The notes under the pieces: model-generated
What the model saw: only the letters and a program-made list of their open reading frames with translations
The model's database searches: none
What the model was told of the DNA's origin: nothing
From: Ascaris suum
Lineage: Eukaryota > Nematoda > Chromadorea > Rhabditida > Ascarididae
Length of the DNA: 64,000 bases
NCBI GenBank assembly: GCA_013433145.1
Contig: CM024189.1
Location: 9,602,001 to 9,666,000 of the forward strand
Direction: 5' to 3'
In this document: in pieces, positions 1 through 11,987 of the stretch
Layout of the letters: every line of letters starts with the position of its first letter
How positions within the stretch are numbered: the stretch's first letter is position 1
Translations under genes and position numbers: made by a program

Positions 1-1478
1 AACGGCATTGATATTTGCTGTGTTTGAAGGTGATCCTCCGCGTTTCCTTTCTACATAAGAAATACTACCCAATAGGTTCGATTTTCTTATAGAGAGCATT
101 TCTTCATGTGCATGAAGTGGTCCAAAAGTTTTTGAAACGATGATAACTATGAAAATCGAAATAAGGTTAGATAAGTATGCACAAAAATGCGCATTAATTT
201 CACGGTTAGCAGGCTGATCTTTTATGCAGAGTTATCGCCATTTCATAGTCAATTATAAAGATGAGAGGAGATCCTTCTGCAGAAGGCTTTCACAAGAAGG
301 TGGTTCTAGTTCTTTTGAAATATGAGTACTCCTATAGGCACTGTACTTGCTGCATTCTAGTTGTTGGCTAAGGATGTGTTACTTACTTTTGCACTCTCAC
401 TTATCAGTCCTAAATGCAATTTATTGTGCTCGTTGAATTGACTGGTGAGACTGTAAAAGCGCACAACGGGTCTTTCATAGAACCGAAAGTATATGGTGAT
501 TTCCTGGGGTTTGTACTTGCATGGCCGTTTGCGGTCGGTACTTATGCATGTGGGTTTGGTGTCTGCCCCTCCCCCCCCCCCCCCCCCCCCCCCCCCCCCA
601 CCTTGCTTCCAACTGAAGGAGCGCAGAAGGCGTGATTATGAAATTCAGATGACGCAACGACTGAATAACACATAATAACCTCCCGAAGAAATGTTTCAGT
701 ATCAATCAACAATGAAGTGTTTTGCGCCAAGAATTCCACCTCCAAGCGAGCACAACATTCCGATCTAACGGGTATGGCATGCGATGCCGAAACAGGAAAC
801 TAGTGTTGATTTTACTCGCGCACTATCTCCGCAGAGGATGGAACGATTTTCTCGTCGTTGCATTTCGGTGCTGTATATGACGTCGAATAAAGCAATTTTT
901 GAAATTCGGATATCGCATCAGAACATGGTCATACTAAAACAAGTCGTATCTAATTGGACGAAAGGCCACACAAATTTCTGTTCTTACTTTCGTTGCTCTG
1001 TTAGATGCTATAGCATGACGTGTCATTCATGCATGGTTTGTAGTGTCACCATTAGTGACGTGCATGAGCACAGCTGCCTGGACGTTGTGTTGTCAAAAAA
1101 GGCGTTTATGAAGCCGATATTTTAGAGGTATTCCAACGGAATTGTGTGTAATCAACATTATTTATGACGAGTTTTTCTAATATTAGATTTTCCTGCACGC
1201 TTTGTACTCTTCTTTTTCTTATTTTTGCTGCGTTTCGCTGTCCACTCTTAAATAAGGCTATTCTATTTTGTTTTCGTCTGTATTTTTAAAGACGTTTGTT
1301 GAGCTGAAAAATATAAAACATTGATATTGATTCCATTACTGGATATCATAGGACATCTCTGGGATTCATTTGGCACCGTATGGAAGGGGTAATTCATATT
1401 CCTTCTCGAAAACATCAACTATCTCAAGAAAATTGTATCAACAGTTGACAGCCTTAGTTCAAATATCGATCATTTAAG
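1..1478. other. non-coding stretch
   Basis: Apart from the poly-C tract I see no supported gene. One open frame on the plus strand (784-1125, 113 codons) starts with ATG and has scattered cysteines, but it has no convincing splice context or recognisable domain, so it is left uncalled. Confidence 0.5.
571..599. repeat. poly-C tract (about 29 C)
   Basis: An uninterrupted run of C. It produces spurious proline or glycine runs in all overlapping reading frames, so no gene is called here. The copy number is likely to be unreliable in the assembly. Confidence 0.95.
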
Positions 1479-1480
1479 TT

Positions 1481-1654
1481 GCTCGTGAAGCGTTCGTTTC
1501 CGAAAATGTCGTTATTGGTTGCTGGAGACGATTCGAATTATTTAGCGAAACTAATGAAAGCCCGAATTTTGAGTATCGAACATTAATTTTCGACACCGAA
1601 GAATTGATGATGGGGCATTTTACAGGAATTGAGGAAGTTCCACTCCAACAATGA
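1481..1654 (+). CDS. possible terminal exon, unrecognised protein
   Basis: An open block of 57 codons ends at TGA 1652-1654 and follows a possible TTTAAG acceptor at 1473-1478. The peptide is acidic with aromatic residues (motifs IGCWRRFELF and FDTEELMMGHFTGIEE), which looks like real coding rather than chance. The opposite strand is also open over 1474-1806, so strand assignment is tentative. I do not recognise the family and found no clear upstream exon. It could equally be a gene relic. Confidence 0.35.
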   Translation, partial: AREAFVSENVVIGCWRRFELFSETNESPNFEYRTLIFDTEELMMGHFTGIEEVPLQQ

Positions 1655-4222
1655 AGATGACGTTCCTGATGAATCAAATGTTGGAGTACACCATGACACT
1701 CGGTAAATTTATGTTTTGCTACGACGGGAATTGCAAAAAAAAGGGTTTTTGCGACGTGTGGGATCGCAAAAAAAGGCATTGATGGACAGATACTAGAACC
1801 CTGCACGAACGTCTCTTTCTTGGAGGGAATGTCAGGGAGTGTTGAAGGCGGAATTTTCGGTTGCTGGAAATAATGTGTTAGGCAACACTACCTTCGAAAA
1901 CTTGTGCTGTGAAATTTGAGGGCGGTTAGAAGCGCTTTTAACAGAAGGGCGCCGCCTCTGGTTGGAAATGGGAGATCAACACCTCCCATTTTCGAATATT
2001 GGCATGCCCGAAGTGTCTCTGCAATGTCCCTTGGTCATAGAGGATATAAGGAAGCAAGAGGGCTTTGAGCCTTTTATTGACTGCTTTGCCAAATTTTGTC
2101 ACTGCTTCTCGTCGCTGAGATCGCAAAAATCCGATACTGGTTCGCTATGATCGCTAAAAATGTCGACTTTGAAACTAGGTGAAAGGTTTGTGCTGGTGCT
2201 CATTACTGGAGCCCTCGGTTCTTTTATACGTGAAGACGGTTTATTTTGAATGTTGAACTACTCCTGGCAAACTTATTGGTCAACAGCTGTGCGGAATTTC
2301 CTATTCATGTGCTAGCATTGAGCTGGGAGCTAAAGTCGTCCTCCAGGTGAAAATTCCTGTTACTCCTCACGAAGAAGAAGGGACAGGAACATTGCAAGCT
2401 TCCCCGTCAGGAAGGCCATCTCTCTGCTCCAAGGACTCCCTCATAGGTTTTACCTGGGGCAGTGGCTAATTTTATCCTGCTTAGAGACGCAAGGATGTAT
2501 AATTCTGAACAAAATTTTGTTAAATTTTGTTCAATCCCGATGAAAAATCGGGAAATAGCTATTTTACGCCCTAGGAGTATACAGTGTTAGAAAACCAGGT
2601 AATCGTCAATCTTCGGCAGGTGTGAAGTGGGCCCATATGCTGAACGGGGTGAGCCTTTGAAATGACATCTATCACTGCTCACGTTCTGCTTTCGACTGTT
2701 TTTCCTTGCGTACTTTCTCCGCAAGCTTCTGTTCATAGAAATCTGCCAAAAGTACTATGTTCGCACCTGCTGCCGAGGGGAGGAGAGAAAGGGGAGGGAG
2801 TGAGGAGACGAGCGCGTGCCGAAGGCATGATTCTTCTGGAAGGAAACATAGGTGCCCGGTATGATTCCATGTCGAGTCGACTTCAGGAAGTATAATTTAG
2901 GATCGTCTCTACTTTTCACTGTTCCATTGCTTTTGAATGTTTGATTTCAAACAGTGAAATTGTTTACTGAACACGACTATTCTTCACCATGAACTTGTCG
3001 CATTATTCGAATTATGCGGTGCGCTCGCAATCACTTTCATTGCAGCAAACCCTGTTTTATTGAAAACACCTCACAAATTGTACTTTAACCAAACAAGTCT
3101 CGAAACTTCGAATTTCATCAAAATGTTGTTCCTCAAAATATTTTTCTATACGGAACTCCATCATCTGCTCCCAATCCGCTACCCCGCTAAATGCACTGAG
3201 GACTTTCCACGGGTTGCTGCGCCTAAACTCTCCTTATCTCCGGCACCTCGCTTCCACCTAGTCGGCAGCTGTGGCTGAAAATCAAGCAGCTAGTAATGCT
3301 GCTGCTCCTGTTGTGTTGGGAGTGGAAGACTTTTGCGAAGCTAAACACCTCCTCCTCCTCCTCATAAACTTTCATAGAGGGACACTGATGGCCACTAAAA
3401 AATCCTTTTGATCCTCGAAGAGGACTGGGAATCTGTGGGCATACAGTACCGGGCTATCCACAGAAGCAATGAAAACACCAACTATTACTCATTTTCGGTT
3501 CACTATACGCGGTTTTCGTTATCTTTGGGTCTTACTTTTGCGAAGTGAAGCGTTCTGAGAAGCCACAACAACTGCGTTCCAGCAGCCTTTTCGCTTTCAA
3601 TTATTTCTAATATAAGCCTGATTGCAACCCATGCAAACACGATGATTTTAACGCACTGCGGTCTGATGCGGCAAATTTTTACGTTCAGTATCTTATCCTC
3701 CTCGAAAGAATCTCATGAAGGCTTGTATCGCACCTCCAACAAAGAGAGAAAAACTGTTCACAAACAAAAGACAAAGAAAAACTGATATTCGTTTTATACG
3801 CTCTATCTTCATAAAAAATTATCAGAAAGTGCAACAACTGCTGACGCACGATACAAAAATTATGGGGTGGGTGACATAGACAGAGGTGAAGTTCTATGCG
3901 CATAAAGGATTGCACTGCAGGCGTGCAGAAAGGAAAGTGAATAAGAGATCAGTCTCAGCAGTGACCACAACGCTCAAATTGCATCATTTTCGCTGTGGGA
4001 CGGCCAACTGGCACAGGAACATATGAATGAAGACCGATAGATAACATCGAAACATGACTGAAGAAACGGAAAAGGAGAGAGATCCTCAGGAGTGATTCAC
4101 CGATTCCTCATTGATTGCATGCATAAGAAGTAATCCAGCACTTTTAAGCATTCTCATCAATACTACATCCACCGCTGCGGATCCAAATTCACTGTGTGAG
4201 ACGTCGGAAGCGCTTGACTCGT
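1655..4222. other. no supported gene
   Basis: Several short open frames overlap on both strands (1938-2150, 2662-2895, 3060-3278, 3685-3915), none with good splice signals or domains. A short imperfect palindrome around CCCGATGAAAAATCGGG lies near 2535-2555. Confidence 0.45.
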
Positions 4223-4549
4223 TCATTGTATTATCTGACTGTAATCCATGCCTTCAGCGATATCCATTAATTCTGCTGGCGGAACACCGGCCACCTTCGC
4301 CGATTCCTGCTCATCCTGGAAACGATAGGTTGAAAAAAAAGGAAGACTCAAAGAAAATCAACTTATCTACCGTTGATACACAGCTCGGCTGGCCAGCGTT
4401 CTTCTCCGACATAAAGTCTATGGGCAAAAAAGTGTGGTCTGCAAAGCACTCGTTTCCAAGGCGAAAGGCTATTTTATCGTGCTGGCCGTTTGCTCCAAAA
4501 GAGACCACCCACTTGCATCCCTTCATCAATTCGCCATTATGTGCCCAGT
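4223..4549 (-). CDS. last two exons of an unrecognised gene
   Basis: On the minus strand an exon 4549-4371 (59 codons plus two leading bases) follows a TTGCCTGTTTAG acceptor and ends at a GTAGATAAG donor. A 55-nt intron with a long pyrimidine stretch and TTTCCAG acceptor leads to exon 4315-4223 (30 codons and TGA). Phases agree. The peptide includes GCKWVVSFGANGQHDKIAFR and then AGVPPAELMDIAEGMDYSQ at its C-terminus. It appears soluble and mixed in charge. I do not recognise a family. An open frame on the plus strand (4111-4632) overlaps but lacks splice logic. Upstream exons should lie above 4.55 kb; the block at 5.1-5.3 kb is a candidate. Confidence 0.45.
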
Positions 4550-5135
4550 CTAAACAGGCAAAAAATTTTTTGGTTGCTCTCAACATGCAAAATATTTTGG
4601 ATCAATTTAAGTACGTACGAAAGTGTGGATAAATTTGCAACAAATTGTCGCCTTGTATGGATAGCGATGAGCTGGCTTACTTTTTATTCGCGCTTCTATG
4701 CGTCAAGAAGAGGGCTAACATTTCCACGCAACTTTTTCCACGTGTGCGAAATTTGTGCCCATGGGTACTTCCTCCGCATGGGTATAAATTCTATTTCGGC
4801 GTCACTGCTCGCTCTGCTGCTTCTGATTTTTGGTTCACTAAGTCCAGAATGCCCATAATACAAAAGCCAATCTTTCTTGCACATTTCCTTCATTCCTTTT
4901 ATTTCTGATCGATTTCAATGTGATGTGCAATACTCGTTCGAAAGTTGCTACTGCTTCTGAGCGTATGTCAGTTTGAAAGTAACTAGTATTAGCTTAACCG
5001 ACTTTAATTACACCTTGTGTATTGTGTGGCCAACCAATTTTTATTAGTTCTGTTGCGTAAGTCTGAAAGAAAGAAAGGATGAAAGGAACGCGCTATACGA
5101 CAAATGGGAAAAAAAAGAACCCGAGTGACACTAAC

Positions 5136-5273
5136 GACATCGGTGAGAGATGCGAATGCACCATGGAATGAGGCAATTTCCGAGTTCACCGAATTCGTCA
5201 GGCGTTCACGCAAAAGTTGGATAAGTGCATCCACCGTTCTATGACTAGTTATATCCTCAGATATGTCGGTCAT
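5136..5273 (-). CDS. possible first coding exon (MTDISEDITS...)
   Basis: An acceptor TCTTCTTTCAG lies at 5313 on the minus strand. It is followed by 39 nt that are in frame but contain a TAG, and then by ATG at 5273. Forty-six codons follow to a possible GTTAGTG donor. The peptide is helical and hydrophilic (motif VDALIQLLRERL). The stop just before the ATG fits a trans-spliced or untranslated leader followed by a true start. It may belong to the minus-strand gene whose last exons are at 4.2-4.55 kb, but the joining phase is not proven because intermediate exons are not resolved. Confidence 0.35.
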
Positions 5274-6580
5274 CGCTTTCTAATCGAAGCAGTTAAGATC
5301 CGATGCAAGCACCTGAAAGAAGATTAAGGACTGAAGGTCAGCATGAACTTAAACGTCTCCAGTCGATTTTATCACCGCGAGACATATTTAACGAAGGTGG
5401 AACAGCCGTGCGGCCTCTAAAGGTCTCAACCAAGATTAAACGATTACCTCAAGAACTTAACAATTAACTGTCGTGAATTGTGCACCGACTTGCTATTTTG
5501 AGGGTTTGATAGTAAGCCTTATAGTTGAACATTTCTGCTGAAAAGTCATATACTACATATAAATGTAAAGCACAAATGTCGTTTTCGACTACACCTTTTT
5601 GAAAGAAAAAAATGCTATTCTTGATATGGGAAAGGGTCTAGATTGGCATGAAAATTATCAGTATATTTCAAAAAGAGTATCTAAAACTATTTCCTCAATA
5701 TAAAGCGCTTCATCGAAACTTCGTTTCATATTGCTAGCCGGATCTTAAATAATGGAAACATACTTGGTCCCCAACAACCGTTATAGATATTAAACTAATC
5801 AAAAATATATACAGTCTGTTTATGAGGACAACATTTCGCAAATCAAAAATGCTCAGAACTCTTGCTGGAGAGTCTTTTCATGTTGGCAAAAATACGTATG
5901 ACCGCCAACTATATTAGCAAATAGTAAATGATGTTTCGAAAACCCTCTCGAGTAGTAAGTTCTCATTTATGTGATCGTTTGGAGGCCACTATAATCGACA
6001 ATCTTAACGATTGGCGAGAATTTCAACTCGTTCGAATTTCGGATCGTATGCATATGGGAGGTATTATCCAATGCATGCCTCAAATATTGCCTTATTCGAC
6101 TACAAACTTTTCGAACATCCTGCTGATAATTTTAACCCCACAATTTCAACTGCAATTAAATCACAATCACAACAATCAAGCTCTCCGATAATTTTTCAAG
6201 GGCAACTGCTCAGGTGTCATCTATTATTATGCAGTCATTAAGTTATTATTCTCCGTACACAATGCTCATTTATTTCACTCACTCAGGCTAAACGTTTCAG
6301 TCACTTTCTTCGTTGTAGAAAATGAAGAAGATTTCACTTGACTACAAATTAGGAATATATTCGTGCATTTTACATTCTTCCGCAATAATATCTTAAAATC
6401 TGCTGAGTACTTTCGTTCTAAGAATGCAATCAAACGAAAATGAGACACTGTTCGGTACAATATATCTTGTAGGTTAGAAAACAGCAATAAACGAGTTAAA
6501 ATAAAATGCTTCGTGCGGTCAATAAATACAACAGCTTTCGACGTCTTGCAGCAGTATGAGTAATAAATAAAAAATTTCAC

Positions 6581-6704
6581 TTGCAGCAATAAAGCAGGCA
6601 CTATTGCGTCGAACGATGGCAGCAGCGTTATGCAAGAGTTCAGCTCCGTTCGCAATTCGCAACTGGGCTGCGATCGTTCTATGCAACAGTGCGCGGACAC
6701 CCTC
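6581..6704 (-). CDS. possible exon with HR1-like motif
   Basis: On the minus strand 41 codons run from a GGCTGAG acceptor to a CTGCAA|GTGAAA donor, phase 0 in and phase 1 out. The peptide is strongly helical and alanine-rich, with the core LRIANGAELLHNAA. That resembles the basic-x-G-A-E-x-L core of HR1 (Rho-effector antiparallel coiled-coil) repeats. This is a motif-level resemblance only. A second minus-strand frame over the same bases is also open, so coding is not certain. Neighbouring exons were not identified. Confidence 0.3.
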
Positions 6705-8467
6705 CTCAGCCGAAATAAAAATTATCGATCTGACGCTCTGTTTAAGTGTGGAATTGATCGTAATTCAATTCTGATCGTAGCATTTTACAACTCCACGAAC
6801 CACTTATAAACCGATGAACCGCTTAAAATACGCTTCCACCCGTTATTCCGAAGATACCTATAAAATTTTCTATTGAGCACCTGTTTTATATTGCCCGCTT
6901 GATATCATTGTAACGTCCGTGTAAATTCTAGAAAAAAAAACTAAAATATTTCTAAAATATGTCACTGTACAAATGAAACATAAACGCTGCTAAATAAGCA
7001 CTGAGAAACACATCTCATGCTCACGTATTCGTAGTACCGATTATTCTGCTCTTCCATAGGACGATAGACCATATTCGGAGGTTGAATGCAGCTGGAAGGG
7101 GCGATATATATGCATTAGGTTTACGTCTTGGGTTAAGCCGATAATTGACGTTCGCAAACTTCATTGCCTCTTTCTAGAAAAATCCACCTCAACTTGATTA
7201 TCTCCAAGTATTAAATTATTCGCTTGTGTCAATCATTTATTTGCAAGGGAATTTTCAACAACGCAATGAAGTCGATACGAAACATAAATTGATGGAAACG
7301 GTGTCGAAAATGAATATAATTCTTGAGGACGCTTATTAGCCCCTAAGAAGTTAGCGCTTCACTACGAGCAAAAGTCATCATATAACAGCTATATATTCAT
7401 ATCATTTTCCTTGAAAATCTTCACAAATAATTCTCGATCGCTTAAATCATATAAGCATCCATGCGTCTCTCATTAACTATTAAGATGCACCACGACTAGA
7501 AAACGCATAAATTAAAGTCACCAATAGACGGAAAGTATTATTGAGCCAAAGAAAATCACTGAGTGAATACCACTATCCAAGCGTAAGAAAGGCATTTAAC
7601 GTCTACAGCACAATGTAGCTCAATTGATATGCTATGTGCGGGGCAACTCAGGGTTATTATATAACGAGTTTGAGGCGTCCCATCAGTGAGTTCTCCTTAT
7701 ATGTCGCCTCAGGTTGCATTACAAAATGCAAAGCACTTTTGCAATTATCACACAAATGCAACTACAACTCCATATGTGGCACGACGTTTTGTTATCTACT
7801 GATAGGAGTCGAATATTATTTCATTGCTCCATTTTATTTCACTTATAACTCCAGCACGCCACTTCTATTACTCGCGATGTGTAATGTGTAATGGTTGCTT
7901 CAGCAGAGATGAAATTAACTTTTTTATCGCTTTCAGAACAAAAAAGCTCGGGGGGTTCAAAAAATCCTCAAAGACAGTAATTCTTAGGTGTTCCCGCTTT
8001 CAACGAATGGAAGGACTATGTCTCCTTCCTTTCCTGCCCTGCTCCTACTATAGGTGTGACTACCACTCACACCTTCGTCTTCTTCTCTTTCAGTCCTCAA
8101 GCGGAGGATTTTGGTGCCTATAGTTCCTCGCACTTTTGAATGAGGACCGGTTGCCGGGCGTAGCTCTAAGCGGGCCTCTTCCGATGATAAGCGGGTGGAA
8201 AGCGTTTGGCAGGTCAAATGTTTGAAAAGAATGGAAAAACCGATAAGTGGCGTTTTATGGAGTGTCCTCTAGTCACTGCTGCTCGAATTCGCATCAGGTC
8301 TTTAAGAAAAGCCTTCCCCCAAATTTGAAAATGGGCCGGATGAGCACGAGCAGTTTCCTTGGTTGCGGGTAGGAAATAGTGGGGGCATAGGGAGATTCGC
8401 GCGCACAGCAATGCCACCTCGGCTTCTTTGAAATACAAATTTGCAAACAGCGTTCAGAAGTCTGTAC
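6705..8467. other. mostly non-coding stretch
   Basis: No exon with good splice signals was found here. The minus-strand frame of the 8.3-9.2 kb gene stays open down to its stop at 8294, so up to 170 nt of the right end may still be coding if no splice is used at 8467. Confidence 0.4.
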
Positions 8468-9195
8468 GTTGGCAGATTTCATATTATGCTGCTTCATTCG
8501 CGCATTTTTTCTGCACATCGGAACGGCTGGTTTGAAAATCAGGTGAGTCATATGCTTGAATTTGTGGGTGAAATGCTCTAGTCCTACTGTGCTCATCCCA
8601 CCGTCGAGAGTGTTTTCAGTGTTAGTCATGCTGTTTAGTATAATGGTTTCCCCTAAGTCGTCAACTTCACCTTTTTTGTTTCGAAGGGGAATGAACTTGT
8701 ATATTGACATGGCGGACTCAATGGAGTCAAAGTTATTACCTCCTTTCCTAGTTCTGACGCCGTCACCCATTGGCTCAATTGCACCTTGCCATTGAAACAA
8801 CTGCAAAGCATCTGTTCGCCATTGGGACAAGTTGAATGCTTTCCAATTTCTCATAAACTTACATCTCTAGGCGCAGAATCAGCTACGCTTTTGCTGAAAA
8901 CGTCCATCCCATTGTTTTCCACTCATCTCAGCACAGATTGTACATATGCAATCAAAAGTATGGATCCCACATCACGTTAATTTGATTCTGTACAGTTCAT
9001 TATCGTCCTCATTCGTGATATCAATTTACCCTCTTTTGAAATCTGAGAAGCCTGTGAAGTGCTGCTTTGTAAGCGGGCTCCCCAGAATATATTGTCGGGT
9101 GGAAATGTCAACCTGTTGCTGCTAACGGAATTCGTTTTTGGTGGTTTAAAATCCCACAATTGTTACTTTGAAAGCCATTGTGATGTGTCGTGCAT
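8468..9195 (-). CDS. four-exon gene, unrecognised protein
   Basis: Minus-strand exons that join in phase: 9195-9167 (ATG, MHDTSQWLS), 9112-9030 (includes LTFPPDNIFWGARLQ), 8921-8863 (includes MDVFSKSVADSAPRD, ending at a perfect GTAAGTTT donor), and 8800-8468 (includes GDGVRTRKGGNNFDSIESAM and TNTENTLDGGMSTVG). Introns are 54, 108 and 62 nt, typical for nematodes. The acceptor at 8922 (GATGAG) is weak. The final exon either ends at a GTACAG donor or runs on to a stop at 8294-8296. The frame is open further upstream of the ATG, so the true start may be higher. The product is hydrophilic and of unknown family. It is divergent from U1-C with about 320 bp between the starts. Confidence 0.55.
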
Positions 9196-9518
9196 ATGGG
9201 CAACCTCTTCAACAAGTGTGTTGATTGAAAATCAATATACCCATTGTGGGAGTTTAATTTGATGATCTGCATCATAATTGTGAAGCTTTTCTGAACTATA
9301 GAACGAGTCTCCTTCATTCACGCTTTTGAGACAACTCCTCGAATTTCCCTATCAAATTCGTTTTGCATGTAACATTGAAATCAACAAATTTCTATGATGA
9401 AAGCAACAATTTTTCTATTGTCTCTGTTTACATATAGAAGGATTTGCCCGTTTCCCGTTGAATAATCTTCGAATTTTAAGTCTTTCATTTGTTTAATATT
9501 TATTTGTTGTAGTTGCAG
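9196..9518. promoter_or_regulatory. divergent intergenic region between the minus gene and U1-C
   Basis: About 320 bp separate the two ATGs. The right end is TTTATTTGTTGTAGTTGCAG, whose AG at 9517-9518 touches the U1-C ATG and would serve as a spliced-leader or 5'UTR intron acceptor. The region could carry a bidirectional promoter. No specific factor site was recognised. Confidence 0.5.
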
Positions 9519-11141
9519 ATGCCGAAGTACTATTGTGACTATTGCGATACGTTTCTCACGCACGATTCGCCTTCAGTGAGAAAGACGCACAATGGCGGTC
9601 GGAAACATAAGGTGAACGTTATCCTTCATCACCGTTCACTCTTACATTTCCCTTGTTCATATTGTGCTGTCGAGTTTTATTGAAGCATTTCAATTAGTGT
9701 GCCTCGATACAATCGAAGTTAAACGTCCAACAGTTTTACGGTTTTGTTGTTTCTAAAGGAAGGAGGGACTGGGGGTGGTGGACAAAACTCGGGTTGGCTT
9801 CCAGATAGTGGCATTGCCGAGAAGGATCTTTCTAATCATAATGCGTATGCGCCCAATCATCTGTCATGCTAATGCTTTTAAGGAGAACGTAAGAATTTTC
9901 TATCAGAAGTGGATGGAGGAACAGGCGCAAAAGCTGGTCGATGCAACAGCTAAGGCTTACCTACAGCAAAAAGCGAGGATAGAAGCAACGCGTGCACTCC
10001 AAAAAGTTTGCTTTCAGATCTTCGGATATTTGGCGCTTTGTTGATGTTTGTGGCGTCGTCGAGAAGAAATGAGAAGAGATCGACGGAACTGTACCAAATT
10101 CATCACATATCTCTCACGTACATATCACTAACAAGAAAGGACAACAAATTAAGAGAATTATGAAGAATTTCAATATCTGAGTATGGAGTCGTGAAGTGAG
10201 GGCTCCTACGATAGACAGTCAAAAATTGTTTGAAACATCAAATAGCCACTGTTTTGCTTCAATAATTTGCACAGTTATGGTGCTTAGTAGTCTTAATTCA
10301 TAGTAGTATATGACAGTTAAATTGAGAGGTTAATACCTTCATATGGGATCAACTGATGAAGTTGGTTTTGCATCAGGACAACTCTTGAAATGTTGTCGAA
10401 AGACGTAGAGGATAGCAAAAAATGTAGCTAATATCGATCAAGATCCCATGCTCCGACTGATTTTGGTGCGATCTCAATGTTTCCCATTTTTGTGGTCCTT
10501 TCGATCTCAGCCAGTGTCGAAATTCTATTCACTCCGCACCCCAACTTTGACCCACGGCATTAGTATAACTCTGTGGCCTGACTATTAAGGTATATCCAAG
10601 AAAATTATGCCTTTGAATGCCCGAAAAGTAATTGCAGGCACTGAGGTGAAGTTCCTTGAAATACATTCATTTCTCAATTTCACCAGGAACAGTTCCCCGA
10701 AATGCTGGTTCTTCAATAAAATCTGGCAGCACACAAAAGCATATGATATTTTTTGAAGCGTGATACAATAAACGTCAACAAAAGTAAGCATAATAATTCC
10801 TGAACCCCCCCCCCCCCCCCCACGCAGCAGATTTCTTCAGTATAATTCTTGCACTCAGTGCAGCGAACACATAAAACAGTCACATCTTAGATACTGTCTC
10901 AAAAAGTGGTTATCGAGCAGTTGATGGCGTGGATATTGCAACGATCGAGGGGAATTATTTGATATCATTATTACAGGGTATGCCAGGCTCCAACGCTGAG
11001 GCAATGATGACATCCGTCGAAACTCAAATGATGCCGACCCTTATGCGGTTCCCGCGCCCATCATTTGGAGCTGTAAGCCCTTGGGGAACGACGATGCCAT
11101 CAACGTTCAGGAGAGCGCCAGCGCCGCAGAATATCCATTGA
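9519..11141 (+). CDS. SNRPC: U1 small nuclear ribonucleoprotein C (U1-C), three exons
   Basis: Exons 9519-9611, 9883-10005 and 10977-11141 join in phase 0 to give 126 residues. Exon 1 is the U1-C zinc finger: [10 protein letters not shown], then [11 protein letters not shown] and GGRKHK, with C6, C9, H24 and H30 as the zinc ligands. Exon 2 continues with the family hallmark [14 protein letters not shown]. Exon 3 is the methionine/proline-rich tail ([13 protein letters not shown]), ending in a stop at 11139-11141. U1-C is part of the U1 snRNP in the nucleus and stabilises pairing of U1 RNA with 5' splice sites. The donors are GTGAAC and GTTTGC. The acceptor AG immediately before the ATG suggests trans-splicing. 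At 126 residues it is shorter than the roughly 160-residue vertebrate protein because of a shorter proline-rich tail. Confidence 0.93.
10805..10821. repeat. poly-C tract in U1-C intron 2
   Basis: A run of about 17 C lies about 155 nt before the acceptor of the third U1-C exon. Confidence 0.9.
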
Positions 11142-11617
11142 TAGTATATTGTGTATGTGTGAGGTGTTAATGACATAAGTGATGACATGTGATCTTAGTG
11201 TAAAAATTATAAGCTCATACTTATAGAACACCCTTATTTAACGAGAAGACTTCACCATGTCCTTCATATTGATGGGATCAACCTTCAAAGCTTTATGCTC
11301 GCCATATCATCTTATTGATACCTACTATTGAGAGACGTAGCCCGATTTTTCTCTCTGGGCGTTGACGATTAGCTGGCCTTGTAAGTTGACCCCTTTTCTT
11401 TTCATCATGGCAGTATCATGGCAGAAAGGTGAAAAGTGTATCTGCTGAATGCCTTGGAGATAAGACCGCAGTACCTTATTTAGGTGCTTAATGCGTACAA
11501 TTATCACCTTCATACTTCGTTTTCGAATTTTGTCGGAGCCTCATCCTTTTATTGTTGTCTTCTTAAACCTAAGCGTCTTTCTGTTATGTTGATTGATGCA
11601 TGCTGTTTGAATGGCTT

Positions 11618-11623
11618 AATAAA
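11618..11623 (+). terminator. possible polyadenylation signal AATAAA
   Basis: A canonical hexamer 477 nt past the U1-C stop. It is the clearest plus-strand signal between U1-C and the next coding block, but the distance is long for a nematode 3'UTR. Confidence 0.3.
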
Positions 11624-11654
11624 TCTCTAAGTATGATGTGCACTTTTTTCTTAA

Positions 11655-11987
11655 CGTCGCGCCTCTAAATGCGAATCGCCACAACACTTCCATGCTTCCA
11701 AGGGCGAGAATCTCGAGAGTGAATGTTTCGAAAATTTGGTGTCGGCTTTTTTGTTCCGTACCGATACCGAAAAGTGGATGTGCTGGGTGCATTGTGGACG
11801 ATCTTACGAGAGCGATTGTGCCCAGGGTACGATTGGTGCGGAGCCTTACTTGGAGCGGGTCGTTGCAATATGGAAAGAGACGCTTGCGATGCATCAACAA
11901 TTCAAGGTGATTCTAGACGTTCACAATGAACTGTTGGAAGAATCGCTGCTTGCCAGTCTCAAACTTTTGCAGCTGATGGTTTATTGA
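11655..11987 (+). CDS. coding block downstream of U1-C, unrecognised
   Basis: An uninterrupted frame of 110 codons ends at TGA 11985-11987. It contains EKWMCWVHCGRSYESDCAQ and a helical C-terminal part EPYLERVVAIWKETLAMHQ followed by LLEESLLASLKLLQL. Composition and the helical periodicity favour real coding. A TAA at 11652-11654 bounds it upstream, so a start or an acceptor must lie inside; a GT donor after LAMHQQFK is also possible. It lies on the same strand about 510 bp after U1-C, so an operon-like relationship is conceivable. Other frames here are also open, so I keep the confidence moderate. Confidence 0.4.
   Translation, partial: RRASKCESPQHFHASKGENLESECFENLVSAFLFRTDTEKWMCWVHCGRSYESDCAQGTIGAEPYLERVVAIWKETLAMHQQFKVILDVHNELLEESLLASLKLLQLMVY

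Noticed and set aside
414..745. Open frames with Pro or Gly runs
   Set aside because: The runs come from the poly-C tract.
4111..4632. 173-codon plus-strand open frame
   Set aside because: It lacks an ATG at its start and overlaps a minus-strand block with a proper intron and matched phases.
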